From the NCBI RefSeq assembly GCF_008065375.1, contig NZ_VJYI01000011.1:62001-126000 (forward strand): a stretch of DNA of 64,000 nucleotides, read 5' to 3'. This document shows, piece after piece, positions 42,570-51,794 of this stretch. The DNA is from Nonomuraea sp. SYSU D8015 (lineage in GTDB: Bacteria > Actinomycetota > Actinomycetes > Streptosporangiales > Streptosporangiaceae). The notes under the pieces are model-generated. The model made no database searches. It was not told the DNA's origin and worked only from the letters and a program-made list of their open reading frames with translations. The position numbers and the translations under genes are program-made. Within the stretch, counting starts at the first letter, position 1; each line of letters begins with the position of its first letter.

Positions 42570-45143
42570 TCAGGGGGTGGTGACGGTCGCGCCGGTGACC
42601 GCGGCCGACCAGTACAGCGCCCTTGCCACCTGCGGGAACAGGCCCTTCGGGTGGTTGCGGAACATCGGCTCGGTGCCGAACAGCACCACCGCCGCGCCCC
42701 GCTCGTCCCGGCCGCTCACCACGGCCGCCTGGCCCCTGGCCGCGTCCGGGCCGCCGGTGCCGTCGGCGTTGGCGCGCCAGTGGCCGGAGACGAGCGGGCC
42801 CTCGGAGGCGTACGACTGCTCGACCGTGACCTCGGCCCCGAGCGCGGTGAACCAGCGCGGCGAGTACACGAACGAGTGCTCGGGCGAGCCGCTGCCGACG
42901 GGCCCGCCGGACGCGACCGTGCGCACCACGCCGTTGGCGTCGCCGCGGCCGGCGACGGCGGTGGCGGTGAGCAGGCCGGCCGCGGCGTTGAACGTCGCGC
43001 CCGTGCCGCCCCGGGTGATCACTCCCCCGGTGGCGAGGAACGCGTCGAGCGCCGTACGGGCCGCCGGGTTGAGCGCCGCGTAGCTGAGCCCGCTGGAGAC
43101 GTACAGGACGTCGGTGGCGCTCCAGTCGAAGCCGGCGTTGAGCACGGCGGTGGAGACCGGGGTCACGGCGAAGCCCATCTCGCGCAGCGTGAAGAGCTCG
43201 TCGGCGGAGGCGGCCGCGGCGATCCGCACCTGCGCCAGCGGCGTCCCGGTGGCCGAGCCCGCCGGGGTGAAGACCACGCCGTAGCGGTCGGACACGGTCT
43301 TCGCGGCCTGACGGGCACTGGCGGGGACGATCGCGGCGCCGTCGTTCGTCCAGGTCACCGCCACACCCTGGGCCAGCAGGTCGTTGAGCGCCAGGACCTC
43401 CTTGGCGTCGGTTACCTTGAGCACGAGGGGGCCGGTGGTCCGCGGGACCGACCCGGTGGGGGCGGCGGCCTTGACCGGCTCGGACCAGACGTTCAGCGCG
43501 CCGGAGGCGACGCTGTCCACGGTGGCGCCCCAGAGCAGGCCGTGGCTCCAGCCGGAGATGTCGTACATCGCATCGACCCGGCCGGAGATGTCCGCGCCCG
43601 GCTCCAGCATCACGTTCGCCAGGCCGCGCTTGGGCTGGCGCATGTCCACGACGTACGAGCCCGCCGGGTACGTCGTGCCGTTGAGCCTGAAGGGATGCTT
43701 GGCCCGCTCGACCCGCACGTCGTTGGCGATCAGGTGGTCGACCAGGCGGGCGGCCGCGGTGGCGGAGCGCTGCCCGGTGATGACGTACGCGCGGGGGAAG
43801 GTCGTGTTGTAGACGTCCTCGGGGCCGAAGCCGGGCACGATGCCGAGCGGCACGACCTTGGACGGCTCGCCGGCCGCGCCCCGCCGGAAGGCCTCGATCT
43901 GGTCGGCGATCAGCTCGTCGTGCTTGGACTGCACGAAGCCGTACGTCGCCCGGATCGCGGCCGCGGCCACGTCGGTGTTGATCGCGGATCGGCGGCGCAG
44001 CTCCTCCACCGGCAGGGAGGTGTAGTCGGCGTTGTTGACCCTGAGGGGGATCTCGACGGTGTGCGAGGCGACCGTGCCGTGGAAGGGCGCGTACTGCGGG
44101 GTGAAGATCGGCGGCCAGTCGTCCCAGCCCTCCGCCGAGTCCCGGAACGGGATCTGCACCGGGCGCACGCCGTCCTTCTCGGCGGTGTAGCCGAGGCCGT
44201 TGACGGCGGCCTCCATGCCGAGCCCGTTGGCGTAGGTGTTCCTGATGAACAGGTCGTACTCGTAGTTGGCGCCGTGCGGGGGCGTGGTGGGCTCGATGAG
44301 GGTGCCGTTGACGTACCCGTGCAGGTCGATCATGGCAACCGGCTGGGTGTCGATCATCACCTGGCGCATGGCCCGGACCTCCGGCTGGGAGGCGGTGACG
44401 AAGTCGCGGTTGAGGTCGAAGCCGACGGCGTTGGCGCGGGTGCCGTTGACGCGGCCGTCGGGGTTGGCGGTGATGTTGAAGTACAGCCTGGTGCGCTTCA
44501 TGAGGTCGGCGACCCGAGGATCGGTGCTGGTCGCCAGCTGCTCGATGGTACGCAGGGCGGCGTCGGTGCCCTCCCACTCGTTGCCGTGGATGTTGGCGTT
44601 GACGAAGATGGGCGCCTTGTACTTCTTGACGAGGTGGCGGGCGGCGGCCGGGGCGTTCTCGATGCGGTCGCGGATCCGGCTCTGCTCGCCGGCCTCGCTC
44701 CGGCTCTCCGGCGCGGTGACGGTGACGAGGTAGAGGTCGCGGCCCTGGTGGGTGCGGCCGATGATCTCCGCGCTCACCCGGTCGCTGCGCCGCTGCAGGT
44801 CGTTCAACTTGGGCGCGATGGCGTGGTACGGCGCCAGGCCCAGTTTGATGGAGGCGTCGGCCGGGTTCTCCGCGGGGACGGGGAGCTGGGTCCGCCTGGG
44901 GTACCCGCGGTCATGGGTCCATCCGTACGCGTCCGCGCCCGCGGTCGTGTCGGGGGCGCGGCGGAGCGACTCGGCCTGCTGCCCCTTTTCTGTTCCGGCC
45001 GCGACCTCGTTCCGTTCGGGACCGTTGCCGAAGTCGCGGACGGCGGGGTGGGGCGGCTCCGCCGGATCGGCGACCGCCGCCCCTGGTGAGGCGACGAGCG
45101 CGGCCGAGACGGCGATGCTCAGGAAGGCATGGGATAAACGCAC
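42570..45143 (-). CDS. Secreted M14-family zinc carboxypeptidase, large form
   Basis: 857 residues. Signal peptide (about 1-26, ending AAVADP). The peptidase M14 domain, at about 100-430, has the zinc pair in NANIHGNEWEGTDAALR (HxxE), the substrate Arg region NPDGRVNGTRANAVGFDLNRDF, and a third zinc His candidate in MIDLHGYVNG. A long C-terminal part (about 430-857) is beta-rich, ending with a glutamine-amidotransferase-like segment (GFDWSATDVLYVSSGLSYAAL, ALYWSAAVTG). It trims peptides outside the cell. Start GTG 45143 is preferred because GGAGG lies five bases upstream; another GTG 12 bp earlier contains that ribosome site itself. Confidence 0.9.
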   Translation of the reverse strand: MRLSHAFLSIAVSAALVASPGAAVADPAEPPHPAVRDFGNGPERNEVAAGTEKGQQAESLRRAPDTTAGADAYGWTHDRGYPRRTQLPVPAENPADASIKLGLAPYHAIAPKLNDLQRRSDRVSAEIIGRTHQGRDLYLVTVTAPESRSEAGEQSRIRDRIENAPAAARHLVKKYKAPIFVNANIHGNEWEGTDAALRTIEQLATSTDPRVADLMKRTRLYFNITANPDGRVNGTRANAVGFDLNRDFVTASQPEVRAMRQVMIDTQPVAMIDLHGYVNGTLIEPTTPPHGANYEYDLFIRNTYANGLGMEAAVNGLGYTAEKDGVRPVQIPFRDSAEGWDDWPPIFTPQYAPFHGTVASHTVEIPLRVNNADYTSLPVEELRRRSAINTDVAAAAIRATYGFVQSKHDELIADQIEAFRRGAAGEPSKVVPLGIVPGFGPEDVYNTTFPRAYVITGQRSATAAARLVDHLIANDVRVERAKHPFRLNGTTYPAGSYVVDMRQPKRGLANVMLEPGADISGRVDAMYDISGWSHGLLWGATVDSVASGALNVWSEPVKAAAPTGSVPRTTGPLVLKVTDAKEVLALNDLLAQGVAVTWTNDGAAIVPASARQAAKTVSDRYGVVFTPAGSATGTPLAQVRIAAAASADELFTLREMGFAVTPVSTAVLNAGFDWSATDVLYVSSGLSYAALNPAARTALDAFLATGGVITRGGTGATFNAAAGLLTATAVAGRGDANGVVRTVASGGPVGSGSPEHSFVYSPRWFTALGAEVTVEQSYASEGPLVSGHWRANADGTGGPDAARGQAAVVSGRDERGAAVVLFGTEPMFRNHPKGLFPQVARALYWSAAVTGATVTTP

Positions 45144-45314
45144 AAAGGCCTCCACAAATCAGAAGTGCGGTCTCGTTCGTAAGATTCAGGGCCAAACCCA
45201 CACAAGACACCGTGATCAGAGCGACGCGCAATCCATGCCATTCCGTGTCGCGGGACGACGGTACAGGGACGTCAGACGGAGGGCAGGGCGACACACAGAA
45301 GCGAGGCCAGGCTT

Positions 45315-45416
45315 CTCAGCGGGCGGACTGGGCGACGCCAGGCCAAGGGCGCATCAGCGGACAGGCCGGGGGACGCCGGAGGCAGGGGTGCCTCAGCGGG
45401 CGAGCTGGGCGATGCC
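45315..45416. repeat. Three degenerate direct repeats, period about 38 bp
   Basis: Copies begin at 45315, 45353 and 45392. The outer two share 22 of 25 bases (CTCAGCGGGCG..CTGGGCGAYGCC); the middle copy is more diverged. The last copy is the final codons and stop of the racemase-like gene, so the others look like duplications of that gene's 3' end. Confidence 0.6.
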
Positions 45417-46052
45417 GGAGCGAGGGGAGGACAGGACCGGGACGTGGCCGGCCGCCTCCGTGAGGATCCTCGCCATCGACGCCTGGGCCAGCACCACCAC
45501 GTCCACCTTCCCCGCCAGCTCGCCGAACCCCGCGAGCACGAGGGCGTCGTGGCGGGCCGCGTCACCGCCGCGCAACGCCTCGAACGCCCCTTCGCACAGG
45601 TGCGGGACGATCTCGCGTGCCACCCGCCGCCGGTCGGCCGCGCGCCGGACCGCCCTGGTGGTGGGACCGAGCGTGGTGTGGAGCGTGGCCAGCACGCCGA
45701 TCCGCGCGCCGGCCGCCACCGCCTCCTCGGCCATCGGCTCGTCGATGCGCAGGATCGGCAGCTCGGCGAGCGGACGGGCCTGCTCGGCGGCCTCGCCGAT
45801 GGAGGAACAGGTGACCAGCAGGGTGCCGGCTCCGGATTCCTTGGCGAACATCGCGTACGACACCAGCCGGCGCAGCACGTGGGGTGGCGGGCCGTCGGCG
45901 GCGATCGTGTCCTGGAGGAGGCTCTCGTCGACGAAGTGGATGACCCGGGCATCGGGCCGCACTTCGGCCGCCAGCTCGGCCAGCGGCGCGGCCAGGGCGG
46001 GCACGGTGTGCAGCATCGCGATCTTGGCGACGGCGGTGGCGGCCGGGCTCAT
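45393..46052 (-). CDS. Asp/Glu/hydantoin racemase-like protein
   Basis: 219 residues of the Asp/Glu racemase superfamily. The first half has LLVTCSSIGEAAEQAR with the catalytic-type Cys (TCSS). The second catalytic position, usually C in xxGCT/TxC, is around VVLAQASMARIL, where no Cys is present. It may therefore not racemise by the two-Cys mechanism, as in maleate isomerase-like or decarboxylase-like members. ATG overlaps the aldolase stop (ATGA), so it belongs to the kinase-aldolase operon. Confidence 0.8.
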   Translation of the reverse strand: MSPAATAVAKIAMLHTVPALAAPLAELAAEVRPDARVIHFVDESLLQDTIAADGPPPHVLRRLVSYAMFAKESGAGTLLVTCSSIGEAAEQARPLAELPILRIDEPMAEEAVAAGARIGVLATLHTTLGPTTRAVRRAADRRRVAREIVPHLCEGAFEALRGGDAARHDALVLAGFGELAGKVDVVVLAQASMARILTEAAGHVPVLSSPRSGIAQLAR

Positions 46053-46954
46053 CGGGCGCTCCACGGACGCGCGTGTTCGTCGACGATCTCGGCAAGACGC
46101 CGCAGCCGGGGCACGGCACGAGCCCGGAGCGCGGCGGCCAGCTCACCACCGGTGCCGATGCCGACCAGGTCGCTCCAGACGGCGCGTCCCGCCAGCATCC
46201 CGGACGCGCCCGCGCGGCAGGCGGCCCGTACGGCGGCCGGGAAGTCGTCGCGGTCCACGCCCTGCGAGAGCACCACCCACGGGACCGGGATCACCTCGTC
46301 GAGACGCGCGCACTCCTCGACGAGCCGTTCCTCCGGCGCCGCGCCGCCCAGCGGGACCTGGGCCTTGTACAGGCTGGGCCGCAACCCGGCCAGCTCGGCG
46401 GCGGCCTCGCGGATCGCGGCCGGACCGTCGAAGCCGGTCTCTCCGGGGGCGGGCTTGGCCACGCCTTCGAGGACGGACAGCAGCCCGGTGGCCGCGCATC
46501 GCCGTACGAACTCGGCGGCGACGTCCAGGCGGCGCTGCCGGTGCTCGTCGTCGCGCCAGATGAGCAGGAGCTTGGCGGCGACCCCGCCGGCCCGCCTGGC
46601 GCCGGCCAGGTCGACCCGCTCGTCGATCGAGGTGTCCTCGACGGGACCGTCGGCCGCCTGCTGGAGGCTGTCGACGGCGACGATCAGCCCGCCCGGGATC
46701 AGGCCCTCGGCCGCCACCTGGTGGAAGCCGTACTCCTGGTCGATGAGGAAGCCCGAGACGTGCGGGCCGAGCTCCCTGGCCACCGCCAGCTTGAACGCGG
46801 TCAGCGTGTCGTCCCCCACGCGTTCGCCGGTGGCGGCGGCGACCATCTGCCTGAGGCTCTCCCGCTGGTCCATCGCCACCATGGCGAAGCCGCCGGAAGG
46901 GCGGGCCAGCAGGTCGAGCGTCGGCGTGGGCGTGACGGTCTCGGAGGTGGTCAT
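46049..46954 (-). CDS. Class I aldolase, YihT/LacD-like
   Basis: 301 residues. It follows E. coli YihT (6-deoxy-6-sulfofructose-1-phosphate aldolase) block by block: PSGGFAMVAMDQRESLRQM, KLLLIWRDDEHRQRRLD, SLYKAQVPLGG (Schiff-base Lys region) and PWVVLSQGVD...AGASGMLAGRAVWSDLVG. LacD tagatose-1,6-bisphosphate aldolase is the same family. It would split a ketose phosphate into DHAP and an aldehyde. ATG 46954 chosen for GGGAG upstream. With an FGGY kinase directly upstream, the pair can phosphorylate and cleave a ketose; the substrate is undetermined. Confidence 0.85.
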   Translation of the reverse strand: MTTSETVTPTPTLDLLARPSGGFAMVAMDQRESLRQMVAAATGERVGDDTLTAFKLAVARELGPHVSGFLIDQEYGFHQVAAEGLIPGGLIVAVDSLQQAADGPVEDTSIDERVDLAGARRAGGVAAKLLLIWRDDEHRQRRLDVAAEFVRRCAATGLLSVLEGVAKPAPGETGFDGPAAIREAAAELAGLRPSLYKAQVPLGGAAPEERLVEECARLDEVIPVPWVVLSQGVDRDDFPAAVRAACRAGASGMLAGRAVWSDLVGIGTGGELAAALRARAVPRLRRLAEIVDEHARPWSAR

Positions 46955-46972
46955 GCGGACTCCCATCTCGGG

Positions 46973-48475
46973 TCAATCGGGGCGGGCGGAGGCGAGGAAG
47001 CGTTCGTACTGGGAGGCGTAGGCGGCGGTGAGGGCCGGGTCGGCGCGATGCCGCTCGGCGGGCAGTACGGGGACGTCGTCGAGCGAGCCGCCGGCCTGAC
47101 CGGCGATGAGCGCGGCGCCCGCGCACACGGCGTCGCCGGACCCCACCACGTCGACGGGCATGGTGGAGACCGCCGCCTTGACCCGCGTCCACAGCGGGAT
47201 CCTGACCTGTCCCCCGAACATCACCAGCCGCCCGGGGACGACTCCCGCCAGCGCGGTGATCTCCTCGACGGTCCATCGGACGTGCAGGCAGGTTCCCTCG
47301 ATGGCGGCGGCCAGCAGATCCCCGGCCGTATGCCCGGCTCCGAGGCCCGCCACCGTCACCCGCCGCCCCCGATCGGGCGCGGGCGCCGCCCGGCCCCGCA
47401 GGTACGGCTCGACGATGATCCCCGTCGGCAACCGCACGCCGTCCAGCAACCCCGGCAATGCGCCGTACCGCCCCGCGCCGGGTGGCCCCGGCGGTGGCAT
47501 GGGTGCGAGGCCGTCGTCGCCCGATCGCGCCTCTGGAGGGTCCGGCGCGGGCCGTTCGCCGGCGGCACCGCCGGGCAGAAGACCGAGGAGCCAGTCGAGC
47601 AGGGCGCCGCTCGTGGGCAGGCCGCCCACCAGCACCGTCCCGCGCCCGTCCAGCGAGGGGTCGGTCGTGACGCCGAGGGCGAACGCCGCGCCGGGGTCGG
47701 GCGGGGCGAGGGCGGGGAGCATGACCGCTTCGGCCGTGCCCAGCGAGTCGGCGACGCCTCCCGGACGGCGCACGCCCGCGGCCCACGCCCCCACCGCGTG
47801 ATCGTGCCCCGCGATCACCACGGGGATCCCGGGCGTCAGCCCGCTCACCGGGGCCGTCAGCGGGCCGACCGGCTCCGCGGAGCCTGCCGTCGGAGGCAAC
47901 TGGCCGGGGCTGAGGCCGGCCGGACGGAGCAGGTCCTCGTCATACGCCTGCCGCCGCACGTCGTAGGCCAGCGTCCGGGCGGCCAGCGTCTCGTGCGTGC
48001 GCAGCGTGCCGGTCAGCGCGTACGCGACCGCGTCCGGCACGCTCGCCCACCACCGCATCCGCTCCAGCGCCCCCGGCGCGTGGGCTCGCAGCCACAACCA
48101 CTTGGCCAGCGGCGCCTTGGCGTCGGCCCGGCGCCCGGTCACGGCGTAGAGGGCCGCCGCGTCCAGGTCCAGGGCGGCGAGCTCCGTCGCGCCCCGCGGA
48201 TCGTTCCACCACAGCAGCGGGGTGAGCGGCCGGCCGGATCGGTCGAGCGGCACGCCGGTCTCGGCCATGCCGGCGATCCCGATCGCGCGCGGGCCGCGGC
48301 CCGCGCGGGAGGCGCACTCCGCCAGGCCCGACGACACGGCGGCGACGAGGCCGGGCAGGTCGCGTGGGGTCGGCCGGCGTACGGAGGCGGCGCAGCGGCC
48401 CTCCTCGTCGAAGAAGCCCACCTTGACGTGGGTGGTCCCCACGTCGATCCCGGCCAGCAGGGCTCCCAGCGCCAT
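46973..48475 (-). CDS. FGGY-family carbohydrate kinase
   Basis: 500 residues. Ribonuclease-H-like fold: AGIDVGTTHVKVGFFDEEG (phosphate 1), LLWWNDPRGATEL with the sugar-site WND, catalytic Asp in VIAGHDHAVGAWAAG, adenosine motif MFGGQVRIPLWTRVKA. It has an unusual Pro/Gly-rich insertion at about 315-350 (ERPAPDPPEARSGDDG...PPPGPPGAG). The substrate is an unknown ketose or alditol. It diverges from a DeoR regulator across a 71-bp gap with an operator-like palindrome, and is followed 18 bp later by the aldolase. Confidence 0.9.
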   Translation of the reverse strand: MALGALLAGIDVGTTHVKVGFFDEEGRCAASVRRPTPRDLPGLVAAVSSGLAECASRAGRGPRAIGIAGMAETGVPLDRSGRPLTPLLWWNDPRGATELAALDLDAAALYAVTGRRADAKAPLAKWLWLRAHAPGALERMRWWASVPDAVAYALTGTLRTHETLAARTLAYDVRRQAYDEDLLRPAGLSPGQLPPTAGSAEPVGPLTAPVSGLTPGIPVVIAGHDHAVGAWAAGVRRPGGVADSLGTAEAVMLPALAPPDPGAAFALGVTTDPSLDGRGTVLVGGLPTSGALLDWLLGLLPGGAAGERPAPDPPEARSGDDGLAPMPPPGPPGAGRYGALPGLLDGVRLPTGIIVEPYLRGRAAPAPDRGRRVTVAGLGAGHTAGDLLAAAIEGTCLHVRWTVEEITALAGVVPGRLVMFGGQVRIPLWTRVKAAVSTMPVDVVGSGDAVCAGAALIAGQAGGSLDDVPVLPAERHRADPALTAAYASQYERFLASARPD

Positions 48476-48504
48476 GTTGTCACTATAAGTCCAGAAGATG
48501 GCGG

Positions 48505-48520
48505 AAAAGTGCCAACTTTT
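48505..48520. promoter_or_regulatory. Putative DeoR-family operator
   Basis: AAAAGT-GCCA-ACTTTT, a perfect 6-bp-arm palindrome centred in the 71-bp gap between the divergent kinase and deoR-type genes. Likely controls both. Confidence 0.65.
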
Positions 48521-48546
48521 GGTGGAGTGTCACTCATCATGGGTAC

Positions 48547-49314
48547 ATGACCGACACCGACGCGAGCCTGCGGTACTCGTCGGCCCCCCACCGCCGCGAG
48601 GCGATCCTGCGCCGGATCGAGCTGGACGGCTACGTCGCCGCCGCCGACCTCGTTTCCGAGCTCGGCGTCTCCCCCAACACCGTCCGCCGCGACCTGCGCA
48701 GGCTGGCCGGGGACGGCCTGCTCCGGGCGGTACGCGGCGGCGCCACGGCGGTGGACACCGGCGCCGTGCCGTTCACCGACCGCACGACCCAGGCGGCGGC
48801 CGCCAAGCGGGCGATCGCCGCGAAGGCCGTGCGGCACGTGGAGCCGGGCACGGCGGTGGCGCTCGACTCGGGCACCACCACGCTGGAGATCGCCCGACTC
48901 CTGCCCGCCGGCGCCGGCCTCACCGTGGTCACCCACTCGCTCCCGGCGATCGCCGTCCTCGCCCCCAGGGCGGACGTCACGCTGATCGGCATCGGCGGCC
49001 AGTACGGCAGGGACACCCGTTCCTTCGGCGGCCCCGAGACCCTGGCGGTGCTGGAGCACCTGAGCGTGCGCACGCTGTTCCTGGCGGCCACCGCGCTCGA
49101 CGGCGAAGGCGTCTACGGTGCGACGCCGTACGAGGCCGAGACCAAGCGCAGGCTCATCGCGATCGCCCGCCGGACCGTCGTGGTGAGCGACGCGCGCAAG
49201 TTCGCGCTGAGCGCCCCGATCCGGGTGTGCGGGTGGGACGCGGTCGAGGCCCTGGTGACCGACCAGGCCCCACCGGCCGGCTTCGACGCCGTCGCCGTGG
49301 AAATCGCATCGTGA
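48547..49314 (+). CDS. DeoR/GlpR-family transcriptional regulator
   Basis: 255 residues. The N-terminal HTH is HRREAILRRIELDGYVAAADLVSELGVSPNTVRRDLRRLAGDGLL, the DeoR signature. The C-terminal DeoR sugar-phosphate sensor domain has ALDSGTTTLEIARLL and GPETLAVLEHLSVRTLFLAATALD, and ends YEAETKRRLIAIARRTVVVSDARKF. Members respond to a phosphorylated sugar of the pathway they control, here presumably the product of the divergent kinase. ATG directly after a GGGTAC run; no strong ribosome site. Confidence 0.92.
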   Translation: MTDTDASLRYSSAPHRREAILRRIELDGYVAAADLVSELGVSPNTVRRDLRRLAGDGLLRAVRGGATAVDTGAVPFTDRTTQAAAAKRAIAAKAVRHVEPGTAVALDSGTTTLEIARLLPAGAGLTVVTHSLPAIAVLAPRADVTLIGIGGQYGRDTRSFGGPETLAVLEHLSVRTLFLAATALDGEGVYGATPYEAETKRRLIAIARRTVVVSDARKFALSAPIRVCGWDAVEALVTDQAPPAGFDAVAVEIAS

Positions 49315-49379
49315 ATGGCACAGTCATTCACGACTGCAACTTGTGCGGTAATTTCGCGAAATAACGCAGAAATTCGTCA

Positions 49380-49416
49380 TTGACAAACCTCACGGGCGAA
49401 TCGATTATATCGATTC
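49380..49416 (+). promoter_or_regulatory. Promoter and LacI-type operator of the rhamnogalacturonan lyase gene
   Basis: TTGACA (49380-49385), 17 bp, GATTAT (49403-49408): a near-consensus housekeeping promoter. A perfect inverted repeat GAATCGAT-TAT-ATCGATTC (49398-49416) covers the -10, so a bound repressor would block transcription. The repressor is probably the LacI protein of 51795-52805. Confidence 0.75.
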
Positions 49417-49444
49417 AATCCCGCACCCTGAGGAGCCCGTGATC

Positions 49445-51769
49445 ATGAGTCCCCCCAGCGGCATCCGACGCGCCGCCACCGCCGCCCTGGCGGCCCTCCT
49501 CTGCGTCCCGGTGACCGCGCCCCCCGCGGCCGCCGACGACCGCGGCAGGCCGGGCGCGCGCGTGCAGCTCGAACACCTCGACCGCGGTCTCGTGGCCGCC
49601 TCCACCAGCGAGGGAGTTTTCCTCAGCTGGCGCCTGCTCGGCGACGAGGTGTCCGGCCCCGGCGCGGCGGGCATGACCGGTGCCGACTTCCGGGTCTACC
49701 GCGACGGCCGCCCGATCGCGACGGTCGCCGACAGCACCAACTACCTCGACACCGCCGGCACCGCCTCCGCCGAGTACCGCGTCGCCCCGATCGTCAAGGG
49801 CCGTGAGGGCCGGCGCAGCGCCGCGTCCATGCCTTGGCTTAAAACGTTTTACGATCTGAAGCTCAAGAAGCCGGCCGACGGGGTGACCCCGGCGGGCGAG
49901 GCGTACACGTACGCGGCCAACGACATGAGCGTCGGCGACGTGGACGGCGACGGCCAGTACGAATACGTCGTCAAATGGGAGCCGTCCAACTCCAAGGACG
50001 TCTCCCAGCGCGGCTACACCGGCAACACGTACGTGGACACCTACGAACTGGACGGCACCCTGCGCTGGCGCCTCGACCTGGGCGTCAACATCCGCTCGGG
50101 CGCCCACTACACGCAGTTCCTCGTCTACGACTTCGACGGCGACGGCCGCTCGGAGATGATGCTCAAGACGGCCCCCGGCACGAAGATCATCCGCTACGGC
50201 CCGGCCGGCGAGGTCGTCTCCGAGCGCCACGTCACGATGCCGAGGCAGGACGTCAAGGCCGGCCACTCGCACGCCGACGACTACCGCAAGAGCGCCGCGG
50301 ACTACTTCGACCACGTCGTGGCCATGTTCGAGAAGTGGCACGAGCACCCCGAGGTGGTCGCCGGGCGCTGGCCGAAGACGCTGGAGCAGGCCTTCGGCAT
50401 CGAGCCGAGGCATCAGTACCCGCTCTCCCACGAGGCCGCCGTCGACCTGGCCACGTACTTCGTCGACGTGTACGCGCCGAGCCGCAGCGGCAACAACCGG
50501 CTGCGGGAGTTCGCCGGGTTCGTCATCACCGGCCCCGAGTACCTGTCGGTGCTCGACGGCGCCACCGGCCGGGAGCTGGAGACCATCCCCTACAAGCCGG
50601 GCCGCGGCGACGACGGCCTCATGTGGGGCGACTACGCGATGGGCCGCATCGAGCCGGGCAACCGGGTCGACCGCTTCCTGTCCTCGGTCGCCTACCTGGA
50701 CGGCAAGCGCCCGTCGGCGATCTTCGCCCGCGGCTACTACACCCGCACCACGCTGGTCGCCTACGACTGGGACGGCAGGAGGCTGAAGGAGGTCTGGTAC
50801 GTCGACAGCGGCCACGCGCCGATGGCCAACCCGTTCAACGCCTCGCCCCACGGCGTCCCCGGGAGCAACCCGAAATATGCCGACATCACCACCCAGGGCT
50901 TCCACTCGATGAGCGTGGCCGACGTGGACGGCGACGGGCGGCAGGAGATCGTGTACGGCGCCGCCACCATCGACGACGACGGCGACGTGCTGTACTCCTC
51001 CTTCGACGTGGCCCCGCCGCAGAGCAACGTCCCGGGGCAGAACGTCCGGCTCGGCCACGGTGACGCCATGCACGTCGGCGACCTCGACCCGGACCGGCCG
51101 GGCCTGGAGATCTGGACCGTGCACGAGGGCGGGGCCTGGGCGCCGTACGGCTGGGCCATGCGGGACGCCGCCACCGGAAAGGTGCTCTTCGGCGGCTACA
51201 GCGGCAGGGACACCGGCCGCGGCATGGTCGGCGACATCGACCCCGCGATCCGCGGCATCGAGGCATGGTCCTCCATGCCGCCCAACCAGGAGATCGTCTC
51301 CGGCCTCTGGTCGGCCCGCGGCGATCACCTGGGCCGGACCACGCCCGGCACCAACCAGAGCATCCGCTGGGCGGCCGACATGACCACCCAGATGATCAAC
51401 GGCACCGCCACGACCGTGCTGCAGACCCCGACGATCGACGACTGGAAGCGCGGCACCGTGCTCACCGCCGACGGCACGCTGACGAACAACTGGACGAAGG
51501 GCAACCCGAGCCTGGTGGCCGACGTGTTCGGCGACTGGCGGGAGGAACTGCTGGTGCGCACGGCCGACAGCACGGCGATCCGGATCTTCCTCAGCACGGA
51601 GGTCACGAACCGCAAGCTGTACACGCTGATGCACGACCCGCAGTACCGGGTGGACGTGGCCAGGCAGCAGACGGGCTACAACCAGCCGGCGTACCCGAGC
51701 TTCTACCTCGCCTCGGACATGGACTGGTCGCGGGTGCCGGTGCCCCGCATCCGGACGCCCCGCAGGTGA
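49445..51769 (+). CDS. Rhamnogalacturonan lyase, polysaccharide lyase family 11
   Basis: 774 residues, secreted. Signal peptide RRAATAALAALLCVPVTAPPAAAD. An N-terminal beta domain (QLEHLDRGLVAASTSEGVFLSWRLLG) leads into the eight-bladed propeller of YesW/YesX-type enzymes, with calcium-binding DxDGDG loops (VGDVDGDGQYEYVVKWEP, YDFDGDGRSEMMLKTAP, ADVDGDGRQEIVYG). No extra binding module. It cleaves the Rha-GalA backbone of pectin rhamnogalacturonan I by beta-elimination. ATG 49445 lies 9 bases after AGGAG; GTG 49439 is possible. Convergent with the LacI gene (25 bp). Confidence 0.93.
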   Translation: MSPPSGIRRAATAALAALLCVPVTAPPAAADDRGRPGARVQLEHLDRGLVAASTSEGVFLSWRLLGDEVSGPGAAGMTGADFRVYRDGRPIATVADSTNYLDTAGTASAEYRVAPIVKGREGRRSAASMPWLKTFYDLKLKKPADGVTPAGEAYTYAANDMSVGDVDGDGQYEYVVKWEPSNSKDVSQRGYTGNTYVDTYELDGTLRWRLDLGVNIRSGAHYTQFLVYDFDGDGRSEMMLKTAPGTKIIRYGPAGEVVSERHVTMPRQDVKAGHSHADDYRKSAADYFDHVVAMFEKWHEHPEVVAGRWPKTLEQAFGIEPRHQYPLSHEAAVDLATYFVDVYAPSRSGNNRLREFAGFVITGPEYLSVLDGATGRELETIPYKPGRGDDGLMWGDYAMGRIEPGNRVDRFLSSVAYLDGKRPSAIFARGYYTRTTLVAYDWDGRRLKEVWYVDSGHAPMANPFNASPHGVPGSNPKYADITTQGFHSMSVADVDGDGRQEIVYGAATIDDDGDVLYSSFDVAPPQSNVPGQNVRLGHGDAMHVGDLDPDRPGLEIWTVHEGGAWAPYGWAMRDAATGKVLFGGYSGRDTGRGMVGDIDPAIRGIEAWSSMPPNQEIVSGLWSARGDHLGRTTPGTNQSIRWAADMTTQMINGTATTVLQTPTIDDWKRGTVLTADGTLTNNWTKGNPSLVADVFGDWREELLVRTADSTAIRIFLSTEVTNRKLYTLMHDPQYRVDVARQQTGYNQPAYPSFYLASDMDWSRVPVPRIRTPRR

Positions 51770-51794
51770 GCCGCCGGGGCCGACCGGCGGCGGA

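Noticed and set aside
49415..51634. 739-codon minus-strand frame opposite the PL11 lyase
   Set aside because: No domain, repetitive V/G/R/H composition; the plus strand has a signal peptide and calcium-loop motifs of the lyase.
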